DNA from: Pelagibius sp.
GTDB taxonomy: Bacteria > Pseudomonadota > Alphaproteobacteria > Kiloniellales > Kiloniellaceae
Direction of reading: 5' to 3'
Assembly: GCA_028280305.1 (NCBI GenBank)
Contig: JANQMC010000018.1
Span: 37,252 to 101,251, forward strand
Length of the DNA: 64,000 bases
In this document: positions 42,473 through 51,531 of the stretch, in pieces
Numbering within the stretch: position 1 is the stretch's first letter
Layout of the letters: the number at the start of each line of letters is the position of its first letter
Program-made: the position numbers and the translations under genes
The notes under the pieces: generated by a model
Database searches by the model: none
What the model was told of the DNA's origin: nothing
Seen by the model: the letters and a program-made list of their open reading frames with translations, nothing else

Positions 42473-44251
42473 ATGCACCCCTATCGTAGCCATAGCTGTG
42501 GAGAACTGCGGCCGAGCCATGCTGGCGAGCAAGTCCGCCTGTCCGGCTGGATCCATCGCAAACGCGACCACGGCCAGCTTCTTTTCGTCGACCTGCGCGA
42601 CACCTTCGGTATCACCCAATGCGTGATCGACGTGAGCAGCCCGCTGTTCCCGATGCTGGAGGAAACCAGGGTCGAGAGCGTGATTACGGTCACGGGGCCG
42701 GTGGTCCAGCGGACGCCTGAGACGGTTAACGCGGCGGTTCCCACCGGCGAAGTGGAGGTGCAGATCCAGGAGCTGACGGTCCAATCGCGGGCCGAGGTCC
42801 TGCCGCTGCAGGTCAATTCCGACGAGGATGCTGGCGAGGAAACCCGCCTGCGCTATCGCTACCTGGATCTGCGGCGCGAGAAGATGCAGGCCAAGATCCG
42901 GCTGCGGGGGGCGGTGATCAACTCAATCCGGCGTCGTATGGTGGAACAGGGCTTCCAGGAATTCCAGACGCCGATCCTGACCGCGAGCAGCCCCGAGGGC
43001 GCCCGCGATTATCTGGTGCCGAGCCGCCTGCATCCCGGCAAGTTCTACGCCCTGCCGCAGGCGCCGCAGATGTTCAAACAGCTCCTGATGATGGCGGGTT
43101 TCGACCGTTACTTTCAGATCGCACCCTGTTTTCGCGATGAGGACAGCCGCGCCGACCGTTCGCCGGGTGAGTTTTATCAGCTCGATCTGGAAATGAGCTT
43201 CGTCACCCAGGACGATGTCTTCGCGGCCTTGGAGCCGGTGCTGGGCGGTGTTTTCGAGGAATTCGCCGAGGGCAGGCAGGTGACGGCGGCGCCTTTTCCG
43301 CGCATTCCTTTTCGCGAAGCCATGCTGAAGTACGGTTCGGACAAGCCGGACCTGCGCAACCCGATCGAGATCGTTGACGTGACCGAGTCCTTCCGCGGCT
43401 CGGGCTTCGGTATTTTCGCGAAGGCCGTCGAAGGCGGTTCGGTGGTGCGGGCCATTCCGGCCCCCGGCGCCGGGGAGCGCCCGCGCAGCTTCTTTGACAA
43501 GCTGAACGACTGGGCACGCAGCGAGGGGGCCGCGGGCCTCGGCTACATCATCTTCGCCCCCGACGGCACCGCCAAGGGGCCGATCGCCAAGAACCTGGAT
43601 GCCGAGCGGACGGCGCAGATCAAGGAAGCCGCCGGCCTTCGCGACGGCGATGCGGTATTCTTTTCCTGCGACAAGGCGGGGGCCGCGGCCAAGCTGGCCG
43701 GCCAGGTCCGCAACCGCCTGGGCGACGAGTTGGATATCCTGGAAAAGGACGCCTTTCGCTTCTGCTGGATCGTCGACTATCCGATGTTCGAACTGGACGA
43801 GGACAGCGGCAAGATCGAGTTCAGCCACAATCCCTTTTCCATGCCGCAAGGCGGTATGGAGGCCCTTGATGGCAAGGACCCTTTGGGCGTTCTGGCCTAT
43901 CAGTACGACATTGTCTGCAATGGGGTCGAGCTTTCCTCCGGCGCGATCCGGAACCACCTGCCAGAGATCATGTACAAGGCCTTTGCCATCGCTGGCTACA
44001 ACCAGGAACAGGTGGATGCGGAATTCGCCGGCATGATCTCCGCGCTAAAGTTCGGCGCGCCGCCGCATGGCGGATCGGCGCCGGGCATCGACCGCATCGT
44101 CATGCTTCTGGCGGATGAGCCGAACATCCGCGAGGTGGTGGCCTTCCCGATGAACCAGCGGGCAGAGGATCTGATGATGCAGGCGCCGGCGGCTGTCAGC
44201 GAACGGCAACTCGCGGAGTTGCACATCAAGCTGGATCTGCCGCCGGAATAG
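42473..44251 (+). CDS. aspS: Aspartyl-tRNA synthetase
   Basis: This 592-residue class II synthetase has an N-terminal OB fold ([20 protein letters not shown]), motif 2 [19 protein letters not shown] near residue 222, the bacterial GAD insertion (residues 285-420) and motif 3 [14 protein letters not shown] near 540. The length is typical of bacterial AspRS. Many alphaproteobacterial AspRS are non-discriminating and also charge tRNA-Asn; the sequence alone does not decide that here. Confidence 0.97.
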   Translation: MHPYRSHSCGELRPSHAGEQVRLSGWIHRKRDHGQLLFVDLRDTFGITQCVIDVSSPLFPMLEETRVESVITVTGPVVQRTPETVNAAVPTGEVEVQIQELTVQSRAEVLPLQVNSDEDAGEETRLRYRYLDLRREKMQAKIRLRGAVINSIRRRMVEQGFQEFQTPILTASSPEGARDYLVPSRLHPGKFYALPQAPQMFKQLLMMAGFDRYFQIAPCFRDEDSRADRSPGEFYQLDLEMSFVTQDDVFAALEPVLGGVFEEFAEGRQVTAAPFPRIPFREAMLKYGSDKPDLRNPIEIVDVTESFRGSGFGIFAKAVEGGSVVRAIPAPGAGERPRSFFDKLNDWARSEGAAGLGYIIFAPDGTAKGPIAKNLDAERTAQIKEAAGLRDGDAVFFSCDKAGAAAKLAGQVRNRLGDELDILEKDAFRFCWIVDYPMFELDEDSGKIEFSHNPFSMPQGGMEALDGKDPLGVLAYQYDIVCNGVELSSGAIRNHLPEIMYKAFAIAGYNQEQVDAEFAGMISALKFGAPPHGGSAPGIDRIVMLLADEPNIREVVAFPMNQRAEDLMMQAPAAVSERQLAELHIKLDLPPE

Positions 44252-44273
44252 GCTGCGGTAGGGGCGCGGGGCG

Positions 44274-45308
44274 ATGACCGGTCAATTTCCCCCTGAGCTT
44301 CCCAGGGAGCACGGCTTTTTCATGCCTGCGGAGTGGGCTCCCCATGAGCGTTGCTGGATGGCCTGGCCCTGCCGGGACGCGCTCTGGGGTGATGGGCTGG
44401 AGCCGGCACGGCGGGCCTATGCCGCCGTTGCCCGGGCCATCGCAGGCTTCGAAGCGGTGACCATGCTGGCCAACGCGGAGGACCTCTCCGCTGCGGCTAC
44501 GCTCTGCGGCACAGAGGTCGATTGCCGGGCGATGCCATTGGACGATTCCTGGATGCGCGACTTCGGGCCGAGCTTCGTGATCGACGGGCAGGGGGGCATC
44601 GCCGGTGTCGATTGGCGGTTCAATGCCTGGGGCGAGAAGTTTCTTCCCTACGACCGCGATGCCTCTCTGGCTGAAAGGCTGCTCGTCGATATCCGAATTC
44701 AGCGCTTTTCAGCGCCTTTGGTTCTGGAGGGCGGTTCTATCCATGTGGATGGCGAAGGGACCTTGCTTACCAGCGAGGAGTGCCTGCTGGCGCCGAACCG
44801 CAATCCCGACCTCGGCCGTGCGGATATCGAAGACCTGCTGCGGCGCTATCTGGGAGTCAAAGCTTTCGTTTGGCTGGGGCAGGGGTTGGAGGACGACGAT
44901 ACGGACGGCCATGTTGACAACATTGCCTGCTTCGTGCGCCCCGGCGTGGTGATGACCGTCGTCTGCAACGATCCCGCGGATGCCAATCATCACATTCTGA
45001 AGGATAACCTGGCGCGCCTGAACAAGGCCAAGGATGCGCGCGGAAGAACGCTGGAGGTTATCGAACTGCCGCTGCCGCGCGAACGGCGCTATCTGGGGTC
45101 CCAGCGGCTGGCTTTGTCTTACGTGAATTACTACATCGCCAACGGCGGCGTCGTGATGCCGTCCTTCGGCGATAGCCAGGACGAAGCCGCGCGGGTGATC
45201 CTGGAGCGGGCCTTTCCGGACCGCCGGGTGGTCCAGGTTCCCGTCAGCGACATCCTCGTCGGTGGTGGCGGCATTCACTGTATAACCCAGCAACAACCGC
45301 GCCCGTGA
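44274..45308 (+). CDS. aguA: Agmatine deiminase family protein
   Basis: This 344-residue enzyme belongs to the guanidine-modifying (PAD-like) superfamily and probably turns agmatine into N-carbamoylputrescine for polyamine synthesis. The start has FFMPAEWAPHERCWMAWPCR. Substrate-binding residues are in DSWMRDFGPSF near residue 95, DTDGHVDNIACF near 215, and the nucleophile cysteine is in GGGGIHCITQQQP at the C terminus. The partner amidohydrolase (aguB) is not adjacent. It lies 22 nt after aspS. Confidence 0.9.
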   Translation: MTGQFPPELPREHGFFMPAEWAPHERCWMAWPCRDALWGDGLEPARRAYAAVARAIAGFEAVTMLANAEDLSAAATLCGTEVDCRAMPLDDSWMRDFGPSFVIDGQGGIAGVDWRFNAWGEKFLPYDRDASLAERLLVDIRIQRFSAPLVLEGGSIHVDGEGTLLTSEECLLAPNRNPDLGRADIEDLLRRYLGVKAFVWLGQGLEDDDTDGHVDNIACFVRPGVVMTVVCNDPADANHHILKDNLARLNKAKDARGRTLEVIELPLPRERRYLGSQRLALSYVNYYIANGGVVMPSFGDSQDEAARVILERAFPDRRVVQVPVSDILVGGGGIHCITQQQPRP

Positions 45309-45645
45309 CACACTGAAGCGGGCGTCTTGGTTCCGGAACCGCATCAAAGAGGCCATTCCGGTTATCAATCGTATTTCCGCGAATGAGCGGGCAGGCGCTA
45401 GGTTCTTGGTCCTGCTCTCTTGGTCATGGCCAGACCTTCCGCCGCCTTCCTGTCCGATTCATTGAGCCACAACCAAACAATATGACTACTCAAAGTAGAA
45501 TAGAAGAATAGCCGAATAATAGAATTAACGGTTACTTCATTCCCTCCTTCTATAGCCCAGGCAAGCCTGCGCCAATCCCTCAGAATCGTCTGAGAGCCTT
45601 GGAAAGCGGGCATAAATATTCTGATTAGAAGGGATCTTGGGGATC
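45309..45645 (+). other. Intergenic region upstream of the solute-binding protein gene
   Basis: These 337 nt hold no gene I can support. The stretch near 45470-45560 is clearly more AT-rich than its surroundings and has several short copies of GAATA. Two small inverted repeats are present: CTACT-CAA-AGTAG (45486-45498) and CTCAGA-ATCG-TCTGAG (45579-45594). The promoter of the next gene is probably here, but I cannot point to convincing hexamers. Confidence 0.5.
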
Positions 45646-46827
45646 ATGGGAAATCGTCTTTTTCAGCGCGCGCTGCTGCCGACCGTAGCTCTGGCGCTCG
45701 CCTTTAACGCAACTTACGCGGCAAACGCCGAGGTTGGCGTCACCGACACCACCATCACCTTCGGCCAGTCGGCCGCTCTGGACGGCCCGGCGGCCGCCCT
45801 TGGCGTCGGCATGCGCGAAGGTATCCTGGCCGCTTTTGCCGAGGCCAACCGCAACGGCGGTGTGGCGGGGCGCCAGCTGGAGCTGAAAAGCTACGACGAC
45901 GGCTACGAGCCGGAGCGGGCCATCAGCAACGTTCAGAATCTGATCAATCAGGATCAGGTTTTTGGCCTGATCGGCGCGGTCGGCACACCGACCTCCAAAG
46001 CGACGCAACCGATCGCGACGGAGAATGCGGTGCCTTTCGTCGGTCCGTTCACGGGTGCCGGCTTCCTGCGTGACGCTGCGCTGACCAATGTGATCAACGT
46101 GCGCGGCACCTATGGCCAGGAAACCGAAGCCTGGATCAAGCATCTGACCGAAGATCTGGGCTACGATCGCATCGCGATCCTCTACCAAGATGACTCCTTC
46201 GGGCGTGTCGGCCTTGCCGGCGTCAACAAGGCGCTTGAGAAGCGCGGCCTCTCCCTGGTCGCCGAAGGCACTTACAAGCGTAACACGACGGCGGTGAAGT
46301 CGGCGCTGCTTGCCATCCGCAAGGCCGATCCGCAGGCTGTGGTGATGGTCGGCGCCTACAAGCCGATCGCAGAGTTCATCAAGCTCGCCCGCAAGACCAA
46401 GGTGAACGCAACCTTCGTCAACATCTCCTTCGTCGGTTCCAAGGCTTTGGCCAAGGAGCTGGGCAAGGACGGTGAAGGTGTGGTGATCACTCAGGTCGTG
46501 CCGTTCCCCTGGGACAACTCGATCCCGTTGGTTCAGCAGTACCAGGCTGCAATGAAGGCGCATGACGCATCCGCCGAGCCGGGTTTCGTTTCGCTCGAAG
46601 GCTACATGGTCGGCCGCATTGCGATCATGGCATTGGAAAATGCCCAGGGTGAACTGACCCGTGAGTCCTTCCTGAAGGCGGTTTCCGATACCGGCAGCTT
46701 CGACCTTGGCGGTGTCACATTGAACTACGGCCCGGGTGACAACCAGGGCATGGACAAGGTGTTCCTTTCCATCATTCAGGCTGATGGATCCTTCAAGGCG
46801 GTTCAGCGCCTCGGCGGTTCCAGCTAA
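45646..46827 (+). CDS. ABC transporter solute-binding protein (branched-chain amino acid type)
   Basis: This 393-residue periplasmic protein has a signal peptide (residues 1-28, [19 protein letters not shown]). A type I periplasmic binding fold of the Leu/Ile/Val family follows ([20 protein letters not shown], then [18 protein letters not shown], then [18 protein letters not shown]). No permease or ATPase gene is near. The next gene, 88 nt downstream, is a chemoreceptor, and a hairpin lies between them. It may deliver ligand information to that receptor rather than feed a transporter. The ATG at 45646 is preferred to a TTG at 45637. Confidence 0.87.
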   Translation: MGNRLFQRALLPTVALALAFNATYAANAEVGVTDTTITFGQSAALDGPAAALGVGMREGILAAFAEANRNGGVAGRQLELKSYDDGYEPERAISNVQNLINQDQVFGLIGAVGTPTSKATQPIATENAVPFVGPFTGAGFLRDAALTNVINVRGTYGQETEAWIKHLTEDLGYDRIAILYQDDSFGRVGLAGVNKALEKRGLSLVAEGTYKRNTTAVKSALLAIRKADPQAVVMVGAYKPIAEFIKLARKTKVNATFVNISFVGSKALAKELGKDGEGVVITQVVPFPWDNSIPLVQQYQAAMKAHDASAEPGFVSLEGYMVGRIAIMALENAQGELTRESFLKAVSDTGSFDLGGVTLNYGPGDNQGMDKVFLSIIQADGSFKAVQRLGGSS

Positions 46828-46837
46828 GCAGTGTTGC

Positions 46838-46864
46838 GGGGGATGTCTCTCTTGGGCATCCCCC
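46838..46864 (+). terminator. Hairpin between solute-binding protein and chemoreceptor genes
   Basis: GGGGGATG (46838-46845) and CATCCCCC (46857-46864) form an 8-bp stem with an 11-nt loop just after the stop codon. No T run follows, so it is more likely an mRNA-stabilising or partial-termination hairpin that keeps the binding protein more abundant than the receptor. Confidence 0.45.
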
Positions 46865-46915
46865 GTATCCGAAGAACCCCTCGGGGATCAGTTTTGTCGG
46901 ATTGGGATAAGTTCG

Positions 46916-49144
46916 ATGGATGAAGTACAGGGCTCGGTTGTGGGCGTGCCCGAAGCGGAGCAGAGCGAAGCGCCGGTTACAGACGATCATGCAGCAAAGG
47001 GTCGCAGGAAAGCCGGAATTACCCAGGTCTTTCATCGTTTCGCCGGAATAAGGGCACGGCTTTTCAGCGCATTTGGGGCCGTAGTCGCCCTGACCTTTGC
47101 CGCCAGTGCCATCGCGTTTCTGTCGTTTTCCAATGTCGGCAATGTATTCCAACAGATGACGGATCGCAGTGTGCCGGCGATGACCGAGGCGCTGAGACTC
47201 TCCACCATCAGTGCCGTCCTGTCGGCCGAGGCACCCGCCCTGGTAGCGGCCAAGGATGATGCCGAGCGTGCGGAGCGCAACGCGGTGCTCCAGGAAAAGA
47301 AGACTGAATTGAACACGACGCTTGAATCGCTGCGATCCCGGTTGGGTTCTTCGGACCAATTGACGGCGATCGAGGGATTGACGGGTGAGGCGATTGCCAA
47401 CCTTGAACTGTTGGATACAGCCGTGGGCGAGATGCTCAAAGCCCGCGCTGCCCGCGAAGCAAAGGTTCAGGAGATTGCCAGTGTTCACGAGGAAGTCCTG
47501 GCCATCACCGTTCCCTTGGTTGACGACCTGAACTTCGACCTGGTGATTCAGGCCGACGATGCTTCTCTTATCGGTGGCGACGCCGTCACCGAGCTCTTCG
47601 ACGGTGGCGTCACGTCGCTGCGCGCGGTCCTGCAGATTGAATCCCAGTCGAATCTTCTGGATGGCATCCTGCGCGACGCGGCAAACACCAACGATGCAAG
47701 CCGCCTGCAGCCCTTGACGGAGCGTTTCAACGCTGCTGCTGCGACGCTCGGTGAAAGCCTTCAACAGGTTCCGGAGAGCGATCAGTCGGAAGCCCTCGGG
47801 TTTCTGATCGGCAGTCTGGTTGCTCTGGGTGCGGGAGATGTAAACGTCTTTACCCTTCGGGCCGCTGAACTGGGCGCGTCGGGTCATGCGGACAAGGTTC
47901 TGAAGACCAGCCGAGACCTGACAGCGCAACTTGCCGGGCAGGTCAACTCCTTGGTGGCCCTTGCGGAGAACGAACTCAATCAGGGCACGGGCTCATCGGA
48001 GTCGGCGATTGCCAACGGCAAGCTCTGGCTTGCGGTGATAGCGGCGATCAGCCTCGTCTTCTCCCTGGCAATCGCCTGGCTTTATGTCGGCCGCAACCTG
48101 GTAACCCGCCTCAGCGCCGTCGTCGCTGCCATGCGCGAGATTGCAGGCGGCGACCTGAAGGCCGATGTGGCCGTGACCGGTAGCGACGAGATTGCCGAGA
48201 TGGCCAAGACGTTGGTGGTCTTCCGCAACGGTCTGGCCGAGGTTGAGGTCGCCAATACCAAGGTCGAAAAGGAACGCGAGACTGCGGCCAAGGAACGGCG
48301 CTCCGCCATGCTGGCGCTGGCCGATAGCTTCGAAGCGTCTGTCCTTGGGGTTGTCGAGTCTGTTTCCACGGCCTCGGGCGAAATGCGCAGCTCTTCCAAG
48401 GGCGTCGCCAGTACGGCTGACGATGCCAAAACGCAGGCGGATGCCGCGGCTGCGGCTGCGCAGCAGGCCTCGACCAATGTGCAGACCGTGGCTTCCGCAG
48501 CAGAAGAGCTTGCTTCCTCGATTCAGGAAATTGGCCGTCAGGTGAACCAGTCGTCCAAGGTTGCCGCCAAGGCGGTGGCCAAGGGACAGGAAACCAATAC
48601 CCAGGTCGAGGGGCTTGACCAGGCGGCCCAGAAGATTGGTGAGGTCGTGCGGCTGATAACCGACATTGCCGAGCAAACCAATCTGCTGGCCTTGAATGCA
48701 ACCATCGAGGCGGCCCGGGCCGGAGAGGCCGGCAAGGGATTTGCTGTGGTGGCGAGCGAGGTCAAGCAGCTCGCGACGCAGACCGCTAAGGCGACGGAAG
48801 ACATAGCCGAGCAGATCACGAACATCCAAGGTGCGACGCGGGATGCCGTCGGCGCGATCCGGGAGATTACGACAACGGTCTCCGAGATCGATGAGATCGG
48901 CGCTGCCATCGCCTCTGCAGTGGAGGAACAGTCCGCAGCGACCAAGGAGATATCGCGCAACGTGCAAGAGGCCGCTTCCGGCGCACAGACGGCGGGCAGC
49001 AACATATCAAGCGTTCATGAAGCGATCGGTCACACCGGGGACTCGGCGCAAAAGATGCTCGGCGCTTCGAGCACGCTTGTGGAGCAGGCAGGGGAGCTGA
49101 AGACGCAGGTAGGTCAATTCCTCGAGAAGGTCCGCAGCGCGTGA
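46916..49144 (+). CDS. Methyl-accepting chemotaxis protein
   Basis: This is a 742-residue membrane chemoreceptor. A polar cytoplasmic start of about 45 residues precedes membrane segment 1 ([20 protein letters not shown]). A helical periplasmic domain of about 290 residues follows, then segment 2 near residue 375 ([20 protein letters not shown]). The HAMP domain ([20 protein letters not shown]) leads to the signalling domain with [19 protein letters not shown] near 585. I start at the ATG at 46916. The long helical ligand domain fits four-helix or HBM-type sensors. Confidence 0.93.
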   Translation: MDEVQGSVVGVPEAEQSEAPVTDDHAAKGRRKAGITQVFHRFAGIRARLFSAFGAVVALTFAASAIAFLSFSNVGNVFQQMTDRSVPAMTEALRLSTISAVLSAEAPALVAAKDDAERAERNAVLQEKKTELNTTLESLRSRLGSSDQLTAIEGLTGEAIANLELLDTAVGEMLKARAAREAKVQEIASVHEEVLAITVPLVDDLNFDLVIQADDASLIGGDAVTELFDGGVTSLRAVLQIESQSNLLDGILRDAANTNDASRLQPLTERFNAAAATLGESLQQVPESDQSEALGFLIGSLVALGAGDVNVFTLRAAELGASGHADKVLKTSRDLTAQLAGQVNSLVALAENELNQGTGSSESAIANGKLWLAVIAAISLVFSLAIAWLYVGRNLVTRLSAVVAAMREIAGGDLKADVAVTGSDEIAEMAKTLVVFRNGLAEVEVANTKVEKERETAAKERRSAMLALADSFEASVLGVVESVSTASGEMRSSSKGVASTADDAKTQADAAAAAAQQASTNVQTVASAAEELASSIQEIGRQVNQSSKVAAKAVAKGQETNTQVEGLDQAAQKIGEVVRLITDIAEQTNLLALNATIEAARAGEAGKGFAVVASEVKQLATQTAKATEDIAEQITNIQGATRDAVGAIREITTTVSEIDEIGAAIASAVEEQSAATKEISRNVQEAASGAQTAGSNISSVHEAIGHTGDSAQKMLGASSTLVEQAGELKTQVGQFLEKVRSA

Positions 49145-49162
49145 CCAGAGTCGCGACACGGC

Positions 49163-49636
49163 TCAATCGTCAGTGAAGCTCCAGATCCTGGCGTGGTCTT
49201 TTGCGCGCTCTGGCTTGATGACCCGCACGCGCTCCTTGATGCCCTCGTCAGTCATCTCCCGTGCGATGGCCAGCAGTGTTCCAAGCTTGTGGTCGCCGAG
49301 GCTTGCTGCGTCATCCAGTTCAGCCCGGGCAGCAGGTAGGGCTGCCGCGAGATTGGGTGCGCCATAGCGGGTTACCAAGTGCTGGGCGAGCTGTTCGACG
49401 GCCCTGAAAAAGCCGGCTTCATCGATCTCGGCAATCTCGACCAGCGTCGTGAAGCCGAAGCTTTCAACGCCCAGCCAGGCCGATCCGAAGGCAAGGCGCT
49501 GTTTTCGGTCAACCGTCTCGGGATCTATGTCGGCGAAAACAAAGGTTCCGGGCACGGCCCATTCGCCCTCCTGACAAGGGCTTTCGAAGATATCGAGATC
49601 AGAGCGGTCGAGGCGGATGGCACGAGGAAGACGCAT
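49163..49636 (-). CDS. Conserved hypothetical protein (possibly DUF6505)
   Basis: This 157-residue soluble protein has no signal peptide or membrane segment. The start MRLPRAIRLDRSDLDIFESP and the segment QRLAFGSAWLGVESFGFTTL look like an alphaproteobacterial family I recall as DUF6505; the name is from memory and uncertain. The C terminus is charged (EGIKERVRVIKPERAKDHAR). No function can be assigned. It lies between the convergent chemoreceptor gene and the diguanylate cyclase gene. Confidence 0.65.
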   Translation of the reverse strand: MRLPRAIRLDRSDLDIFESPCQEGEWAVPGTFVFADIDPETVDRKQRLAFGSAWLGVESFGFTTLVEIAEIDEAGFFRAVEQLAQHLVTRYGAPNLAAALPAARAELDDAASLGDHKLGTLLAIAREMTDEGIKERVRVIKPERAKDHARIWSFTDD

Positions 49637-49715
49637 AAAGCCATTCTACCGCAGCCGCCGCCGTATTCCGAGAGACTTCGGCGGCCTTTCCACGGACAGT
49701 GTGATGCTGGCGTTT

Positions 49716-50459
49716 TCAGGCCTCGGCAGGGATAAGGCGTGGCTTCTTGTTGCGATAGAGGTTTTGATCGGCGAGGAAGATCAGGGTTTCGGGCCGACTG
49801 TCGCGATCATACTCAGCCATGCCGAAGCTGGCGGAAACAGGCAGGGTCGTCCGTTGCCAGGGCACCTGAAGGGCGTTGATCAGCGTCGAGAGTTTGTCGG
49901 CCAGAAACGCACTCTCCTGGTTGGGCGTGTGGGTCATGATCACGGCAAACTCGTCTCCGCCGACCCGGGCGACATAGTCGCTCTCTCGCGTATTGTTTTT
50001 CAAGGCCTGCGCGACGGCGCGCAGTATGGCGTCGCCGGCCTGGTGCCCGTAGCTGTCGTTGACCGCCTTGAAATGATTGAGGTCACAGAGCAGCAACAGG
50101 CCGGTTTCCGGCAGGCGGCGGGCTCTCGCCAGGGCGCGGGAGAGCTCGGCCTCGAATCCGCGGCGGTTGAGCAGGGTGGTCAGTTCATCGGTTACGGAAA
50201 GGGACTCAAGATAGCGGATCCGGGCGCGCTGAAGTGCCATGGATTGCTCGGCTTCAGCGGCGGAAGCGAGCAGATCATCGAGAAGATCAAGGGCTGCCGG
50301 CCCCAAGGTGTCCGGCAGTTCGTGCGCCATGCGCCGCAGGCGGTCGGCCGCAGAACAAAGCTGCGGCAGACTGTCCTGAGCGATCAGCTTGTCGATCTTG
50401 AGGCCGTCCAATAGGCCCGGAACCATTGTCATCTCTACTCCGGCGGCGAAACTCCCCAT
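49716..50459 (-). CDS. Diguanylate cyclase (GGDEF domain)
   Basis: This 247-residue protein has a helical N-terminal region (residues 1-85) without membrane segments. A complete GGDEF domain at 90-247 starts with SVTDELTTLLNRRGFEAELS. The active site reads VGGDEFAVI near residue 168. An inhibitory I-site RESD lies five residues before it. It should make c-di-GMP from two GTP in the cytosol. The N-terminal sensor is unrecognised. The leader upstream (50515-50589) is structured. Confidence 0.88.
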   Translation of the reverse strand: MGSFAAGVEMTMVPGLLDGLKIDKLIAQDSLPQLCSAADRLRRMAHELPDTLGPAALDLLDDLLASAAEAEQSMALQRARIRYLESLSVTDELTTLLNRRGFEAELSRALARARRLPETGLLLLCDLNHFKAVNDSYGHQAGDAILRAVAQALKNNTRESDYVARVGGDEFAVIMTHTPNQESAFLADKLSTLINALQVPWQRTTLPVSASFGMAEYDRDSRPETLIFLADQNLYRNKKPRLIPAEA

Positions 50460-50514
50460 AACCTTCCTTGCAAGCGTCGGGCCAAGGCAATAGGTTGATT
50501 TTTCAGGGCGTTAT

Positions 50515-50589
50515 GCCGCTGCCTTGGGGTTGGCAGCGGCAAAAACTGCCGACTATCAGGAGAAACCTGCCGGTCAGCCCGGTTTCCCC
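50515..50589 (-). promoter_or_regulatory. Structured leader upstream of the diguanylate cyclase gene
   Basis: On the minus strand two 9-bp hairpins lie in the 130 nt before the start at 50459. One has arms GGGGAAACC and GGTTTCTCC with a 13-nt loop; the other is GCCGCTGCC/GGCAGCGGC with an 8-nt loop. The first pairs fully (with one G-U) only on the minus strand, which favours RNA made in this direction. I do not recognise a known riboswitch. Confidence 0.4.
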
Positions 50590-50710
50590 CCAGTGGGTGA
50601 AACAGCAGGCGCATTTTGTCGAACGCCTTGATATTTAAGAGAATTGCAAACACTTAGCTCTACTGAGGAATTCGATTGCAGGGGCAGCAGTGATAGCTGG
50701 AAAACCAATC

Positions 50711-51526
50711 ATGAAGGTTCTAAACGGGATTGCCGGGGTGGCTCTTGCCGCTTCTTTCAGTCTTCCCGCAGCCGCAGCGGGGCCCGGCCCGGCGGCCGAC
50801 CTGCTGCCGCACCGGGCGGCCTATCACCTCACCCTCGGCGACATCGACAGCTCCAGCCCCGTCATCCAGGCGCAGGGCCGTCTCGACTTTGAATGGTCCG
50901 ATGCCTGCGATGGCTGGGTCGTCCAGCAACGGTTCCGGGTTCGGATGGCCTATGAGGATGGACTCTTGGCGGATTTCGGTTGGACCTTGTCGTCCTGGGA
51001 GTCAAAAGACGGTAAGAGGTACCGCTTCTTCATCAGGCGCTTCAGTGGCGGCAACGAGATCGAAAGAGTGCGCGGAGAAGCGACCCTGGGCGCCGATGGC
51101 ACCGGCCGCGCCACCTTCTCAGAACCAGAAGTCCGCGAGATCGCTTTGCCGGCCGGCACGCTGTTCCCAACGCAGCACACCATCGATGTGCTGGCCGGCG
51201 CAGGGGCGGCGGAGAGTCCGCTCTGGCGCCTGGTCTTTGACGGCTCGGGCGACGAAGGCCTGTTTGGTGTTTCCGCGGCCCTTTCCCGCAGTCTTCCCGC
51301 CGGAGCGCGCACCCAGATTGCGAGCCCTCTGATCGCCCAGGTACCGTCCTGGCGGTTCAATCTTGCCTTCTTCGGTATCGATGAGTCCAACGCCGAACCA
51401 GAACAGGAGCAGGGGTTGAGGCTCTTCGCCAATGGTGTCGTCGACGAGATGCGCCTGAACTACGGTGACTTCATTCTGAATGCCGATCTGAATCGCGTGG
51501 AGGCCCTGCCGGTTCCCGATTGCTGA
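50711..51526 (+). CDS. eipB: EipB-family cell-envelope integrity protein (DUF1849)
   Basis: This is a 271-residue periplasmic protein. A signal peptide covers residues 1-24 (MKVLNGIAGVALAASFSLPA). The start of the mature protein (LLPHRAAYHLTLGD), the segment SDACDGWVVQQRF near residue 60 and the C-terminal PVPDC match EipB of Brucella. EipB forms a spiral beta-sheet closed by a disulfide between these two cysteines and supports envelope integrity. I use the ATG at 50711; a GTG at 50690 is possible. Confidence 0.85.
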   Translation: MKVLNGIAGVALAASFSLPAAAAGPGPAADLLPHRAAYHLTLGDIDSSSPVIQAQGRLDFEWSDACDGWVVQQRFRVRMAYEDGLLADFGWTLSSWESKDGKRYRFFIRRFSGGNEIERVRGEATLGADGTGRATFSEPEVREIALPAGTLFPTQHTIDVLAGAGAAESPLWRLVFDGSGDEGLFGVSAALSRSLPAGARTQIASPLIAQVPSWRFNLAFFGIDESNAEPEQEQGLRLFANGVVDEMRLNYGDFILNADLNRVEALPVPDC

Positions 51527-51531
51527 GCCGA

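Noticed and set aside
45398..45613. 71-codon frame on minus in the AT-rich gap
   Set aside because: No ribosome binding site or family resemblance; the gap more likely holds the promoter of the solute-binding protein gene.
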